A DNA stretch of 64,000 bases. It comes from an uncultured Clostridia bacterium (lineage in GTDB: Bacteria > Bacillota > Clostridia > TANB77 > CAG-508). The notes beneath the pieces were generated by a model. It had not been told where the DNA came from and made no database searches. It worked only from the letters and a program-made list of their open reading frames with translations. A program made the translations under genes and the position numbers. Location of the stretch: contig CAKOTK010000003.1 in assembly GCA_934120135.1 (NCBI GenBank), forward strand, positions 132,341-196,340, given 5' to 3'. Position 1 is the stretch's first letter. Each line of letters starts with the position of its first letter. Of this stretch, positions 44,546-53,964 are shown in pieces.

Positions 44546-45040
44546 TTAGTATGTAAGTTTTCCTTCTAATAAATCATCATTCCTAATCCACTCATCCACG
44601 TCAACTTCAATATATTCTGTTTCACTAGTCCTTACTATAACTTTCTTAATTCCACTATTTATAATCATTTTTCTACACATTTGACATGAATTAGCTCCCG
44701 GATCATATTCACCATTTTCTACTTTAAACAATGATAAATATAAAGTACCTCCAAGCATGTCTTTTCTACTTGCACTAATTATAGCGTTTTGTTCTGCATG
44801 TACGCTTCTACAAGCATCATACCCACCATGTCTAATATCTGGGAAACATTTCTTTTTTACGCAGTATCCTAAATCTATACAATTTTTTCTTCCTCTTGGT
44901 GCACCATTATATCCAGTAGAAATTATTTCATCATTATTTACTATTACACATCCTACTTTTTTTCTTAGGCAAGTACTTCTTTCTGCTACTGATTTTGCTA
45001 TATCTAAATAATAATTATTTTTATCAATTCTAGCATTCAT
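44546..45040 (-). CDS. dCMP deaminase family protein
   Basis: A 164-residue zinc deaminase: TCLRKKVGCVIVNNDEIISTGYNGAPRG at the front, HAEQNAI (His and catalytic Glu) and SCQMCRKMI (two Cys zinc ligands). It probably converts dCMP to dUMP for thymidylate synthesis; the related ComEB competence protein has the same fold. An inserted Cys-rich loop (DLGYCVKKKCFPDIRHGGYDAC) may form a second metal site. Monocistronic or first gene before the palindromic repeat. Confidence 0.9.
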   Translation of the reverse strand: MNARIDKNNYYLDIAKSVAERSTCLRKKVGCVIVNNDEIISTGYNGAPRGRKNCIDLGYCVKKKCFPDIRHGGYDACRSVHAEQNAIISASRKDMLGGTLYLSLFKVENGEYDPGANSCQMCRKMIINSGIKKVIVRTSETEYIEVDVDEWIRNDDLLEGKLTY

Positions 45041-45165
45041 ATTACTAAATTTCCTTTTTATAATTTCTTATATATTTTATCATACTCTGTCAAATAATGC
45101 TATTATATTTAGTAAATTTTTTAATGCATAATGTACCAGATTTCTTTATGCCAAATGACATGACA

Positions 45166-45197
45166 GCAAAATAGCATAGCTTAAAAGCTATGCTATT
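45166..45197 (-). terminator. Terminator after rpmF
   Basis: 12-bp stem (45170-45181 with 45186-45197) followed by TTTTG on the minus strand. Confidence 0.75.
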
Positions 45198-45204
45198 ATT
45201 GATT

Positions 45205-45387
45205 TTACTCTTCTGATTTTGCAACTACTTCTTTTCCATCATAGTATCCGCAGTTTGGACATACTCTATGTTGTAATACTTTTTCATGGCAATGTGGACA
45301 ATCAACTAAATTTTGATTTTCTAATTTCCATGTAGATCTTTTTAAATGTGTTCTTGCTTTTGACCATCTTCTTTTTGGTTGTGCCAT
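45205..45387 (-). CDS. rpmF: 50S ribosomal protein L32
   Basis: A 60-residue ribosomal protein: MAQPKRRWSKARTHLKRS at the basic start and a zinc site CPHCHEKV...CPNCGYYDG (four Cys, the zinc-bound form). It is followed by a terminator. The DUF177 (yceD) gene often found just upstream is absent. Confidence 0.96.
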   Translation of the reverse strand: MAQPKRRWSKARTHLKRSTWKLENQNLVDCPHCHEKVLQHRVCPNCGYYDGKEVVAKSEE

Positions 45388-45506
45388 TTTTAATTCCCTC
45401 CCTTGATTGCTTTTTCTCTGTAATCTATATTTTAATTTATTACCTAAAAATTGATACTATAAAATTATACTAACTTTTTTTGCATTTGTCAACTGCTTTG
45501 CCATTT

Positions 45507-45968
45507 TTATTGTGAATTTTTAGCAAACTTTTTGTTTATGGCTTGTTTTATTGCAAATATAAATAATAAAATAATTCCACCAATTAAAAATACATCTGAC
45601 AAATTACAATTCATCGAATTTGCAATATTAATAAAATCTATTACATAGCCTCTAAATAAAATATCAATTAGATTTCCTATTGCTCCTGCTAATATTAGCA
45701 TTAGAGATAATATTATATTATTTTTTGCTTTGCTATATCTTTTTACTAAATATATAACAATTGGAATTATAATTATTATGCTTTCTAAGGCAATCACTGA
45801 GATTTTTATTTCATTTGTAATTTCAAATATTGTTCCTTCATTTTGCCAATAGTATATTTTCAAAACATTTGGAATAAGTTCCATATTTTTATTTATAAAT
45901 AACACCTTTGTTAGTTGGTCTAATATTAAAGCAATTATTCCAATAATAATTGATGTTCTTTTTTTCAT
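45507..45968 (-). CDS. lspA: Lipoprotein signal peptidase II
   Basis: A 153-residue membrane peptidase with four helices, LILDQLTKVLFI near the start, GAIGNLIDILFRGYVIDFI (first catalytic Asp) and NLSDVFLIGG (second catalytic Asp). It removes signal peptides of prolipoproteins. It follows the calcium ATPase by 3 bases, so they share a transcript. Confidence 0.93.
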   Translation of the reverse strand: MKKRTSIIIGIIALILDQLTKVLFINKNMELIPNVLKIYYWQNEGTIFEITNEIKISVIALESIIIIIPIVIYLVKRYSKAKNNIILSLMLILAGAIGNLIDILFRGYVIDFINIANSMNCNLSDVFLIGGIILLFIFAIKQAINKKFAKNSQ

Positions 45969-45971
45969 TGC

Positions 45972-48725
45972 TTATTCCTCCTTTGTAGCGTTTATCTTAA
46001 GTAATTTAAATATTTCTACAATAACAATTGGCATAAATACTAATATAACTGTCTCTAAAATATTCATTGCTGGTAATACTGGTATACTAAATATATTTCT
46101 TAATGCTGGTACAAATAATACTATAAGCATTAGTCCTGCAGATACAGCTGTTGCAAGTATTAGTTTGCTGTTATTAAATATTCCTGTTTTGAATATAGAT
46201 TTTTTGTTATTTCTAATATTAAATACATGTACTAGTTCTGAAAGTGCTAAAACTGTAAATGCCATTGCTTGCCCTATTTCCACTTTGACTTCTTCTGCAG
46301 ATAATGTTCTTACAATTCCATTTGCTTCTGTTATATTTACAACTGGTAACTCATTTTCTGGTGTTGCTAAACCAATTATAAATGCAACAAGTGTAAGTAC
46401 ACCAATCATAATTCCTTGGTATATTACTCTAAAAGTCATTCCTTTTGTAAATACACCTTGTTTTGGTTTTAATGGCTTTCTATTCATAATGTCTTTTTCT
46501 GCTGGGTCAACTGCTAGTGCTAATGCTGGTAATGAGTCTGTTACCAAGTTTATCCACAATATATGAATTGGTAATAATGGGGTAATTAAATTTACATCTA
46601 TGTTAAACCATTTGCTTAAAAGTGGGGTCATTAAAATTGCTACAAATAATATGATTATTTCTCCAACATTGCTTGATAGTAAAAACTGAATTGCTTTTAA
46701 TATATTATCATATATACGTCTTCCTTCTTCTACTGAAGATACTATTGTAGCAAAGTTATCATCTGTTAATATAACATCTGCCGCTTCTTTTGATACATCA
46801 GTACCAACTATTCCCATTGCACATCCTATATCTGCTGTTTTTAATGCCGGAGCATCATTTACTCCATCACCAGTCATAGCAACAATTTCTCCATTTGTTT
46901 GCCAAGCTTTCACTATTCTTACTTTATGTTCAGGTGAAACTCTTGCATACACACTATATTTTCTAACATTTTTTATCAAGTCTTCATCTGACATTTCTTC
47001 AAGTTCACTACCTGTAATTGCTTCATCCTCATTTTCTAAAATTCCTAAAGCTTTAGCAATTGCAATTGCTGTGATTTTGTGGTCACCTGTAATCATTACT
47101 GTTTTAATACCTGCTGTTTTACATTTTTCTACTGCATCTTTTACTTCTTCTCTTGGTGGATCTATCATTCCAACCATACCAACATAAGTTAAATCACTTT
47201 CAATAGTTTTCATTTCTTCATCTGTTGGCTCATGGTCTAATTCTTTATATGCCATTGCTAATACTCTAAGTGCATTTTTAGCCATTTCTTCATTTTGTTT
47301 AGCGATTTCTTTTTTATATTCATCAATGTCAGTATTTACATTTCCATTTATAACATAGCTATTACATCTGTTTAATAACTCATCTACCCCACCTTTTGTA
47401 TATACCATATATTTATTAGGAAATAGATGTACTGTTGTCATAAGCTTTCTATCTGAATCAAATGGTAGTTCTTTTACTCTTTCATACTTTTCTAAAATTG
47501 GTGGTTGAAAATCTAGTTTAAATCCCATATCAATTAAAGCTGTTTCAGTTGGATCTCCAGTAAGCTTTCCATCTGATACTTTTGTATCATTACAAAACAT
47601 ACTAATATATGTTAATTTCTCTAGTTCATCACCTAAATTGTCTATATCTATATCATCTAAGTCTACTAACTTATTGTTATAAAATACTTTTTTAACTGTC
47701 ATTTTATTTTGTGTTAATGTTCCTGTTTTATCCGAACATATGACTGTTGTACTTCCTAATGTTTCTACTGCTGGAAGTTTTTTAACAATTGCATGTTTTT
47801 TTACCATTCTTTGAACACCTATTGCTAATACAATTGTAGATACAGCTGCTAAGCCCTCTGGTATAGCTGCAACTGCTAAACTTACTGCAGTCATAAACAT
47901 TTCTATTGGTTCTTTACCATATAATAAACCAATTATAAAAATAATTACACAAATTACTATTGCTGCAATTCCAAGTGTTTTACCTAGTTTGTTTAATTTT
48001 TGTTGTAATGGAGTTTCTGTTTCTTCAACTTCATTTATCATTCCAGCTATTTTTCCAACTTCAGTATTCATACCTGTTGCAACAACAATACCTCTGCCTC
48101 TACCATAAGTAATTAGGCTTGAGGAAAATAACATATTAGTTCTATCTCCTAAACCTATTTTTTCATCATTTATTACATTGGTATTTTTATCAACTGGAAC
48201 TGACTCACCTGTTAAAGATGCTTCTTGTGCTTTTAAATTAGCAGATTCTATAATTCTTAAATCTGCTGGTACATAATCTCCTGTATCTAAAATTACAATA
48301 TCTCCTGGAACTAATTCTTTTGATGGTATTACATTTACTTTTCCATTACGAATTACTTTAGTAACATGAGAGCTTAATTTTTGTAAAGCTTCTAGCGATT
48401 TTTCTGCTTTACTTTCTTGCGCCACTCCAATAATCGCATTTACAATTACTACTATTAAAATAATAATTGAATCTGTTATTCCTTCTCCTTGGTAATATCC
48501 CACTGCTCCAGAAATTACAGCCGCAATTATTAAAATAATAATCATAAAGTCTTTGAATTGCTCTAAGAATTTAACAATTAAACTCTTTTTCTTTTTAGCT
48601 TGTAATTCGTTTAGGCCATAAATTTCTCTTTTTTCTTTTACTTGTTCATCAGATAATCCTTGAGTCCCTACTTTTAACTCTTCTTTAACTTCTTCAATGC
48701 TTTTATTAAACCACTGCTTGTCCAT
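45972..48725 (-). CDS. Calcium-transporting P-type ATPase
   Basis: A 917-residue P2-type pump: cation N-domain, LTGESVPV (actuator), a TM4 motif VAAIPEGLAA typical of SERCA/PMCA-like pumps, DKTGTLT (phosphorylated Asp), KGGVDELL, TGDHKITA and MTGDGVNDAPAL, then four C-terminal helices. It most likely exports Ca2+ from the cytoplasm. It shares a transcript with lspA. Confidence 0.93.
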   Translation of the reverse strand: MDKQWFNKSIEEVKEELKVGTQGLSDEQVKEKREIYGLNELQAKKKKSLIVKFLEQFKDFMIIILIIAAVISGAVGYYQGEGITDSIIILIVVIVNAIIGVAQESKAEKSLEALQKLSSHVTKVIRNGKVNVIPSKELVPGDIVILDTGDYVPADLRIIESANLKAQEASLTGESVPVDKNTNVINDEKIGLGDRTNMLFSSSLITYGRGRGIVVATGMNTEVGKIAGMINEVEETETPLQQKLNKLGKTLGIAAIVICVIIFIIGLLYGKEPIEMFMTAVSLAVAAIPEGLAAVSTIVLAIGVQRMVKKHAIVKKLPAVETLGSTTVICSDKTGTLTQNKMTVKKVFYNNKLVDLDDIDIDNLGDELEKLTYISMFCNDTKVSDGKLTGDPTETALIDMGFKLDFQPPILEKYERVKELPFDSDRKLMTTVHLFPNKYMVYTKGGVDELLNRCNSYVINGNVNTDIDEYKKEIAKQNEEMAKNALRVLAMAYKELDHEPTDEEMKTIESDLTYVGMVGMIDPPREEVKDAVEKCKTAGIKTVMITGDHKITAIAIAKALGILENEDEAITGSELEEMSDEDLIKNVRKYSVYARVSPEHKVRIVKAWQTNGEIVAMTGDGVNDAPALKTADIGCAMGIVGTDVSKEAADVILTDDNFATIVSSVEEGRRIYDNILKAIQFLLSSNVGEIIILFVAILMTPLLSKWFNIDVNLITPLLPIHILWINLVTDSLPALALAVDPAEKDIMNRKPLKPKQGVFTKGMTFRVIYQGIMIGVLTLVAFIIGLATPENELPVVNITEANGIVRTLSAEEVKVEIGQAMAFTVLALSELVHVFNIRNNKKSIFKTGIFNNSKLILATAVSAGLMLIVLFVPALRNIFSIPVLPAMNILETVILVFMPIVIVEIFKLLKINATKEE

Positions 48726-48846
48726 TAAATTTCTCCTTTAAACTTTTATTGATTTTTCTTATAGATTATATTTTATTTTTAAAAAAATAGCAATAGTTTT
48801 ATTTTTATGATATAATTTTATAAAAGTTTTTATGGGAGGAATGTTT

Positions 48847-49320
48847 ATGTCAGTAGAAAGAGTAAAAAATTATTTAAAAAAATATAATATGGATGATAGA
48901 ATAATAACTTTTGATTCTTCTAGTGCCACAGTAGCTTTAGCTGCTCAGGCTCTTGGTTGTGAAGAGGCTAGAATTGCCAAGTCTTTATCTTTTAGACTTG
49001 GAGAAAATACTATATTAGTTATAACTGCTGGAGATGTAAAAATAGATAATGCAAAATATCGCCATGAATTCGGAGAAAAGGCTCATATGCTTTCTTTTGA
49101 TGAAGTAGAAGAAAAAATTGGCCATCCTGTTGGTGGAGTTTGTCCTTTTGGAGTCAATGATGGCATTTCTATTTATTTAGATGAGTCTCTAAAAAGATTT
49201 ACAACTGTTTTTCCTGCTTGTGGTGAACCTAATAATGCTATTGAACTTACAATTCCAGAGCTAGAGAATATTACTGAATTTGTTAAATGGGTTGATGTTT
49301 GTAAATTAAATGTGACATAG
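48847..49320 (+). CDS. YbaK/EbsC family aminoacyl-tRNA deacylase
   Basis: A 157-residue protein: a Lys-rich N-terminal helix, then the YbaK fold with CEEARIAKSLSFRLGENTILVI, GDVKIDNAKYRHEFG, HPVGGVCPFGV and SLKRFTTVFPACGEPNNAIELT. The family hydrolyses mischarged tRNAs such as Cys-tRNA-Pro. The start ATG 48847 follows GGGAGG; earlier ATGs would contain this site. A -10 TATAAT lies at 48811-48816. Confidence 0.9.
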   Translation: MSVERVKNYLKKYNMDDRIITFDSSSATVALAAQALGCEEARIAKSLSFRLGENTILVITAGDVKIDNAKYRHEFGEKAHMLSFDEVEEKIGHPVGGVCPFGVNDGISIYLDESLKRFTTVFPACGEPNNAIELTIPELENITEFVKWVDVCKLNVT

Positions 49321-49531
49321 GTTTTAATAAATTTGTTATTATTAAACATCTTGTAAGTTAATTCTGTGTGACAATCAAATGAAAATAACAATATTTTTCG
49401 TTTACCAATTTGTCATTGACTGTTTGGTGATTTTGTTTCAAGTTGTGTAATGATTATATTATACTTAATTCAGTGATAATTGTATATATTTTTCACAGAA
49501 TTATCATAATATGAAAAGAAAGGGTGATGTT

Positions 49532-50260
49532 ATGGCATTAATAAAATGTCCTGAATGTGGCAACCAAATAAGTGATAAAGCTGAGAGTTGTCCAAAATGT
49601 GGTTATGAGTTAAATAAAAAGGAAACTCCTACCACCTCTGATAATAAGGTAGCCAGTTCCTTTATGAATAAAGGTAATATTAAATATATACTAATAATAT
49701 TAGCTATAATTGTAGCTGGTTTCTTGTTTTTTAATCAAAATAATAACAATACTGGAACAGGTACTGGTGGCACTGGTACTGGGCAACCTACTACTCCATC
49801 AACTGATTATGGTTATACGGTGTACAATGATCCTTACCTTGGAATATCTTTTGAAATGCCTGGTACTTATAAAGTTGCTACAGACAAAGAAGGATATATT
49901 TATGTAGGTAGAAATATAGATAGTCAAGGTGCTTTAATTCCATATATAATTATTGGCAGATATGACAAATATACTAGCGAAGTACAATTTTTAAATGATT
50001 TTACAACTTATATGAAAAAACAATATAGTGATTTAAAAGTTACTATTGATTTACTTTCTGGCACTATTGGAAATAAAACAGTTTATGGATTAGCATATAA
50101 TTATACTTCAAGTGGTCACTTAGTAGTTGATAATAGATATGCTATTTTAGTTAACGGCAAAGTATATATGGTAGGTTCTAAAGAAGAAAATACAAATTCA
50201 ACTGAAATCAATAATGTAGTAACTCATATTTTATCAACTTTAACAGAAAGGGGGTCATAA
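49532..50260 (+). CDS. Zinc-ribbon membrane protein with PsbP-like outer domain
   Basis: The 242 residues start MALIKCPECGNQISDKAESCPKCGYEL (zinc ribbon, CxxC twice), then a linker and one membrane helix (about residues 48-68). A Gly/Thr/Asn linker and an outer domain of about 150 residues follow (DPYLGISFEMPGTYKV ... YAILVNGKVYMVGS), resembling PsbP/DcrB-type folds. The start ATG 49532 has AAGGG. The ribbon is very like the first motif of the next gene, 3 bases on, so they form a pair. A membrane sensor role is inference. Confidence 0.7.
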   Translation: MALIKCPECGNQISDKAESCPKCGYELNKKETPTTSDNKVASSFMNKGNIKYILIILAIIVAGFLFFNQNNNNTGTGTGGTGTGQPTTPSTDYGYTVYNDPYLGISFEMPGTYKVATDKEGYIYVGRNIDSQGALIPYIIIGRYDKYTSEVQFLNDFTTYMKKQYSDLKVTIDLLSGTIGNKTVYGLAYNYTSSGHLVVDNRYAILVNGKVYMVGSKEENTNSTEINNVVTHILSTLTERGS

Positions 50261-50263
50261 AAT

Positions 50264-51433
50264 ATGGCTTTAATAAAATGTGAAGAATGTGGAGAAAGCA
50301 TATCTTCTAGTGCTAAGGTTTGCCCACACTGTGGTGTAAAAATCAATTTGCAAACTTGCCCTGAATGTGGTGCTAAATTAAATGGAGATGAAACTAATTG
50401 TCCTGAATGTGGCTACCCTGTTGGTAAGAAAGACACTTCAAATATAATAACCCAAAATTTAGATAAAATAACAGGGGCTCAGTCTAAGAGCTATGTAAAA
50501 TTTAAAGATTTATTTAAAAATACTTTCAAAAAACATACTGAGGAAGATTTGGATGAAGTTTTTGTTTGTGGTTCAGATAAAACTACTCCAAATGTTAAAG
50601 ATATTAACCCAAAGAATGCAAGTGCATGGGTATATTTTAAAATATTTGTATTTTTCATAATTGCATATATCCCTACTCGTATAGGATTTATAGACTATGG
50701 AAATATAAACTTCTTGCCAATAATGATAATGTTAGCAGCTTTTGCTGTTCCAGTAACTGTACTTATATTTTTCTTTGAAATTAACTTATTTAGAAACATA
50801 CCTTTTTATAAAGTAATAAAATACTTTGTACTTGGTGGAGCATTATCACTAATCTTAGCTATACTATATTTTTCATTACCATATTTTGAAACAAATGCTA
50901 CTGTTCAAACTTATGAAGGTGCTTTATTGATTGGCTTAGTTGAAGAGGCTGCTAAAGCTGTTATAGTTGCTATTTTCTTATTTAAAAGCAAAAAGAGCAA
51001 TTATATATTAAATGGATTATTAGTTGGTGCTGCTGTTGGTGCAGGTTTTGCTGCATTTGAAACAGCTGGATATATTTTAAAATTTGGTCTTAACAATGGG
51101 TTACAAACAATGCTAGAAATTATAAAATTACGTGGTTTCTTAGCACCTGGTGGCCATGTTGCTTGGGCTGCTATAGAAGGTGCAGCATTGATGTATGTTA
51201 AAGGATTTGAGAAATTAGATAAAAAACATCTAAATGATAAAAGATTTTTATTGATTTGTTTAATTCCTGTTGTATTACATGGTATATGGGATATGCCTAT
51301 TCAGGCTCCTTATTACTTAGTTCAAATTGCAATGACTATTTTAGCTTGGCTTGTAATAATTTATTTTATAAACTTAGGATTAAAACAAATTGATGATGCC
51401 AAGAAATTAGAGATAGAAAAACAAAATACTTGA
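50264..51433 (+). CDS. PrsW-like intramembrane protease with zinc ribbons
   Basis: The 389 residues carry two N-terminal zinc ribbons (MALIKCEECG...CPHCG and CPECG...CPECG) and then about seven membrane helices with the PrsW motifs: VEEAAKAV (EExxK), GAGFAAFETAGY (Glu), HVAWAAIEGAALM and HGIWD. PrsW-type enzymes cut anti-sigma factors inside the membrane. The fusion of ribbons to the protease, and the neighbouring zinc-ribbon membrane protein, suggest that the latter is a partner or substrate (inference). Confidence 0.85.
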   Translation: MALIKCEECGESISSSAKVCPHCGVKINLQTCPECGAKLNGDETNCPECGYPVGKKDTSNIITQNLDKITGAQSKSYVKFKDLFKNTFKKHTEEDLDEVFVCGSDKTTPNVKDINPKNASAWVYFKIFVFFIIAYIPTRIGFIDYGNINFLPIMIMLAAFAVPVTVLIFFFEINLFRNIPFYKVIKYFVLGGALSLILAILYFSLPYFETNATVQTYEGALLIGLVEEAAKAVIVAIFLFKSKKSNYILNGLLVGAAVGAGFAAFETAGYILKFGLNNGLQTMLEIIKLRGFLAPGGHVAWAAIEGAALMYVKGFEKLDKKHLNDKRFLLICLIPVVLHGIWDMPIQAPYYLVQIAMTILAWLVIIYFINLGLKQIDDAKKLEIEKQNT

Positions 51434-51524
51434 TATTTTGCAGTATTTAATATATAATACCTTTCATAGTATCATTGTATACTTATATTAATATTCTATG
51501 TAGTAATTTAAAGGAGGAACTAGT

Positions 51525-51779
51525 ATGGAACAACGAATCGTAAAGCCCTTTACAATGTGGAGACACTTTAAAGGTGCTAGATCATTTGTAATCACAGTAG
51601 CTGAACATAGCGAAACCGGTGAGAAATTAGTTGTCTATCGTTGTATGGACAACAATGGCCAAACTAATCATAAGGATGGCATTTATGCTAGACCTTTAGA
51701 AATGTTTTTATCTGAGGTTGATCATGAGAAATATCCTGATGCAACTCAGAAATACCGTTTTGAAGAAATTATAGACTAG
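51525..51779 (+). CDS. DUF1653 family protein
   Basis: An 84-residue protein of the DUF1653 family: VKPFTMWRHFKGARSFVITVAEHSETGEKLVVY, IYARPLEMFLSEVD and the KYRFEEI end. No function is known; it is widespread as a single small beta-rich protein. AAAGGAGG precedes its start. It is followed by a terminator. Confidence 0.85.
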   Translation: MEQRIVKPFTMWRHFKGARSFVITVAEHSETGEKLVVYRCMDNNGQTNHKDGIYARPLEMFLSEVDHEKYPDATQKYRFEEIID

Positions 51780-51788
51780 AATAAAAAG

Positions 51789-51810
51789 TCCTCCATTTTG
51801 GAGGATTTTT
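51789..51810 (+). terminator. Terminator after DUF1653 gene
   Basis: 7-bp stem (51789-51795 with 51799-51805), loop of three, then six T. Confidence 0.85.
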
Positions 51811-51828
51811 TAAATTAACAAAATATTA

Positions 51829-51857
51829 TTGACTAAAACCTCCTTCTTGGGTAAAAT
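51829..51857 (+). promoter_or_regulatory. Promoter overlapping a hairpin that holds the ribosome site
   Basis: TTGACT (51829-51834), exactly 17 bases, TAAAAT (51852-51857). The predicted start is about 51864, right at the ribosome site of the next gene. The promoter spacer (51839-51847) is a perfect 9-bp match to that site (51864-51872), so a transcript coming from upstream would fold it away and meet a T run. Confidence 0.65.
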
Positions 51858-51879
51858 GTATTCAGAAGGAGGGATTTTT

Positions 51880-52449
51880 TTGAAAAAGAGTTCAATTATT
51901 ATTTTAATTATTGCTATTTTAGTTATTATAGCTGGTGTTGCAATTTATATGATGATAACTAACCAAGATTTTACTAATAATTCTTCTATTAATTTGAAGA
52001 CTATGATTAATACAATTTATAAAAACTCAAATGTTGAATTGCCATCATTAGAAACTCAAAAAATTGGTTTGTCTGATAATAATGTTGTTTCTTCATATAC
52101 ATTTTTATCAAATAATGATAATGTTGAAGAATTAGTAGTATCTGAACCTGTAATGAGTTCTCAAGCATACTCATTAGTTGCTATAAAACTAAAAAATAAT
52201 GCAAATATCGAACAAGTTAAACAAGAAATTTATGACAATGTAGATATGAATAAATGGATTTGTGTATCTGCTGAAAAGTTCTATATTACAAATCACAATA
52301 ATGTAATATTCTATGTAATGTCATATGAAGATTGGGCAAAACCAGTTTATGATTCATTTAAAAAATACGTAAATAACGAAGTTGGAAAAGAATTAGAAAA
52401 ATCAGAAAATTCTGATTATGAACTTCCACCTGAAATGATAGTACAATAA
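51880..52449 (+). CDS. Signal-anchored extracellular protein, unknown
   Basis: The start is TTG 51880 with GGAGGG 6 bases upstream; the longer frame starting 17 codons before would include the promoter. The 189 residues have one membrane helix (about 4-25), then an extracellular domain of about 150 residues with a mixed pattern (SYTFLSNNDNVEELVVSEPV; YSLVAIKLKNNANIEQVKQE). It ends in an acidic tail. No family recognised; by context it might belong with the O-acylation genes that follow, but a long hairpin separates them. Confidence 0.65.
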   Translation: MKKSSIIILIIAILVIIAGVAIYMMITNQDFTNNSSINLKTMINTIYKNSNVELPSLETQKIGLSDNNVVSSYTFLSNNDNVEELVVSEPVMSSQAYSLVAIKLKNNANIEQVKQEIYDNVDMNKWICVSAEKFYITNHNNVIFYVMSYEDWAKPVYDSFKKYVNNEVGKELEKSENSDYELPPEMIVQ

Positions 52450-52450
52450 T

Positions 52451-52539
52451 AAAAAGTGTGCCATTGGGGACGGAGAATATTGGCACGTTTTAAAATTCCC
52501 AACGTGCCAATATTCTCCGTCCCAAATGGCACACTTTTT
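52451..52539. repeat. Long inverted repeat, 38 of 39 pairs
   Basis: Arms 52451-52489 and 52501-52539 pair at 38 of 39 positions (one G-A mismatch at 52466/52524), loop 11 bases. The arms are GC-richer than the surroundings and both ends give T runs, so it works as a strong bidirectional terminator. Its length suggests a palindromic repeat element. Confidence 0.85.
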
Positions 52540-52562
52540 AACTTTCTGAAAGGATTATAGTT

Positions 52563-53954
52563 ATGGTTTTTACAAGTATTAGCTTTATATACTACTTTCT
52601 TCCAATAGTATTAGTGGTATATTTTATATTGCCTAATAAATTTAAAAATATGGTTCTTCTCCTTTCTTCTATATTATTTTATTTTTATGGAGAACCTAAA
52701 TATATATTATTGATGATTATAGAAATAGCTATTGCCTATTTTTCTGCATTGCTAATTGACAAACATAAAAATAAAGTTATTTTAGCTTTATCAATATTTA
52801 TACATATTTTATTTCTGTGTATATTTAAATATTTAACTTTTATTACAGAAAATATAAACGGCATATTTAATATTGATATTCCATTACTAAATTTAGTATT
52901 ACCAATAGGAATATCATTTTACACATTTCAAATAATCAGTTATGAAGTTGATGTATTTAACAAAAAAGTATCTGCTCAAAAGAACTTTTTTAAATTTGCA
53001 ACTTATGTATTTTTCTTTCCTCAGCTTATAGCTGGTCCAATAGTAAGGTATGACTCTATTGCTAATGAACTAAACAACAGAAAGCATACATTTGAAGACT
53101 TTGCTTATGGTGCTAATAGATTCACCATAGGACTTGCTAAAAAAGTAATAATAGCAAATAGCCTAGGTGAATTGTGTAATGTATTTTCTTCAATACCTGA
53201 TAAAAGTATTTTATTTTATTGGATTTTCGCAATTAGTTATATGTTACAAATATATTTTGACTTTTCTGGCTATTCAGATATAGCAATAGGATTAGGAAGA
53301 ATTTTCGGTTTTCATTTTCCAGAGAATTTTGATTACCCATACACTGCAAAAACTATAACTGAATTTTGGAGAAAATGGCATATGACTTTAAGTTCATGGT
53401 TTAGAGACTATGTATACATTCCTCTAGGTGGAAATAGACGTGGAGTAAAAATTCAAATAAGAAACATCTTAATTGTTTGGGCTTTAACTGGTCTATGGCA
53501 TGGTGCAAGTTGGAATTTTGTTTTGTGGGGCTCATTATTTGGTGTTATACTAATTTTAGAAAAATTTGTATTTAATAAACTTCTTGAAAAGTCACCAAAT
53601 ATTATAAAAAGAATTTATACTTTATTTATTGTTATGATTAGTTTTGTTATATTCCAGTCAACAGATATGAGTCAAATTGGAGTAATAATTAAAGGATTAT
53701 TTGGACTTAATAATGAAGCTTTAATAAATGCTACTACACTTTACTACTTAAAAGGTTATGCCGTAATTATTATTTTAGGAATAATAGGCTCTACCCCATT
53801 ATTACGTAATTTGGCAAATAAATTAAGTAATAACTCAAAATGGAACAAAATTATAAATATTTTACAACCTATTTACATGGTTTTATTATTAGGCATTGTA
53901 ACAATATTTTTAGTAGATAATTCATACAATCCATTTTTATATTTTAGGTTTTAG
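52563..53954 (+). CDS. MBOAT family O-acyltransferase (AlgI-like)
   Basis: A 463-residue membrane protein with 9-11 helices and the MBOAT signatures: YFDFSGYSDIAIGLGRIFGF, TEFWRKWHMTLSSWFRDYVYIPLGGNR and LTGLWHGASWNFVLWG, whose His is catalytic in the family. It moves acyl groups (often acetyl) from inside to a surface polymer. It pairs with the next gene (10 bases on), a DHHW protein that acts outside. Target polymer unknown. Confidence 0.9.
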   Translation: MVFTSISFIYYFLPIVLVVYFILPNKFKNMVLLLSSILFYFYGEPKYILLMIIEIAIAYFSALLIDKHKNKVILALSIFIHILFLCIFKYLTFITENINGIFNIDIPLLNLVLPIGISFYTFQIISYEVDVFNKKVSAQKNFFKFATYVFFFPQLIAGPIVRYDSIANELNNRKHTFEDFAYGANRFTIGLAKKVIIANSLGELCNVFSSIPDKSILFYWIFAISYMLQIYFDFSGYSDIAIGLGRIFGFHFPENFDYPYTAKTITEFWRKWHMTLSSWFRDYVYIPLGGNRRGVKIQIRNILIVWALTGLWHGASWNFVLWGSLFGVILILEKFVFNKLLEKSPNIIKRIYTLFIVMISFVIFQSTDMSQIGVIIKGLFGLNNEALINATTLYYLKGYAVIIILGIIGSTPLLRNLANKLSNNSKWNKIINILQPIYMVLLLGIVTIFLVDNSYNPFLYFRF

Positions 53955-53964
53955 AAGGTGAAAT

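Noticed and set aside
49321..49531. The 211-bp gap before the zinc-ribbon pair
   Set aside because: It is AT-rich with several weak promoter-like words but no ORF, hairpin or known RNA that I could support.
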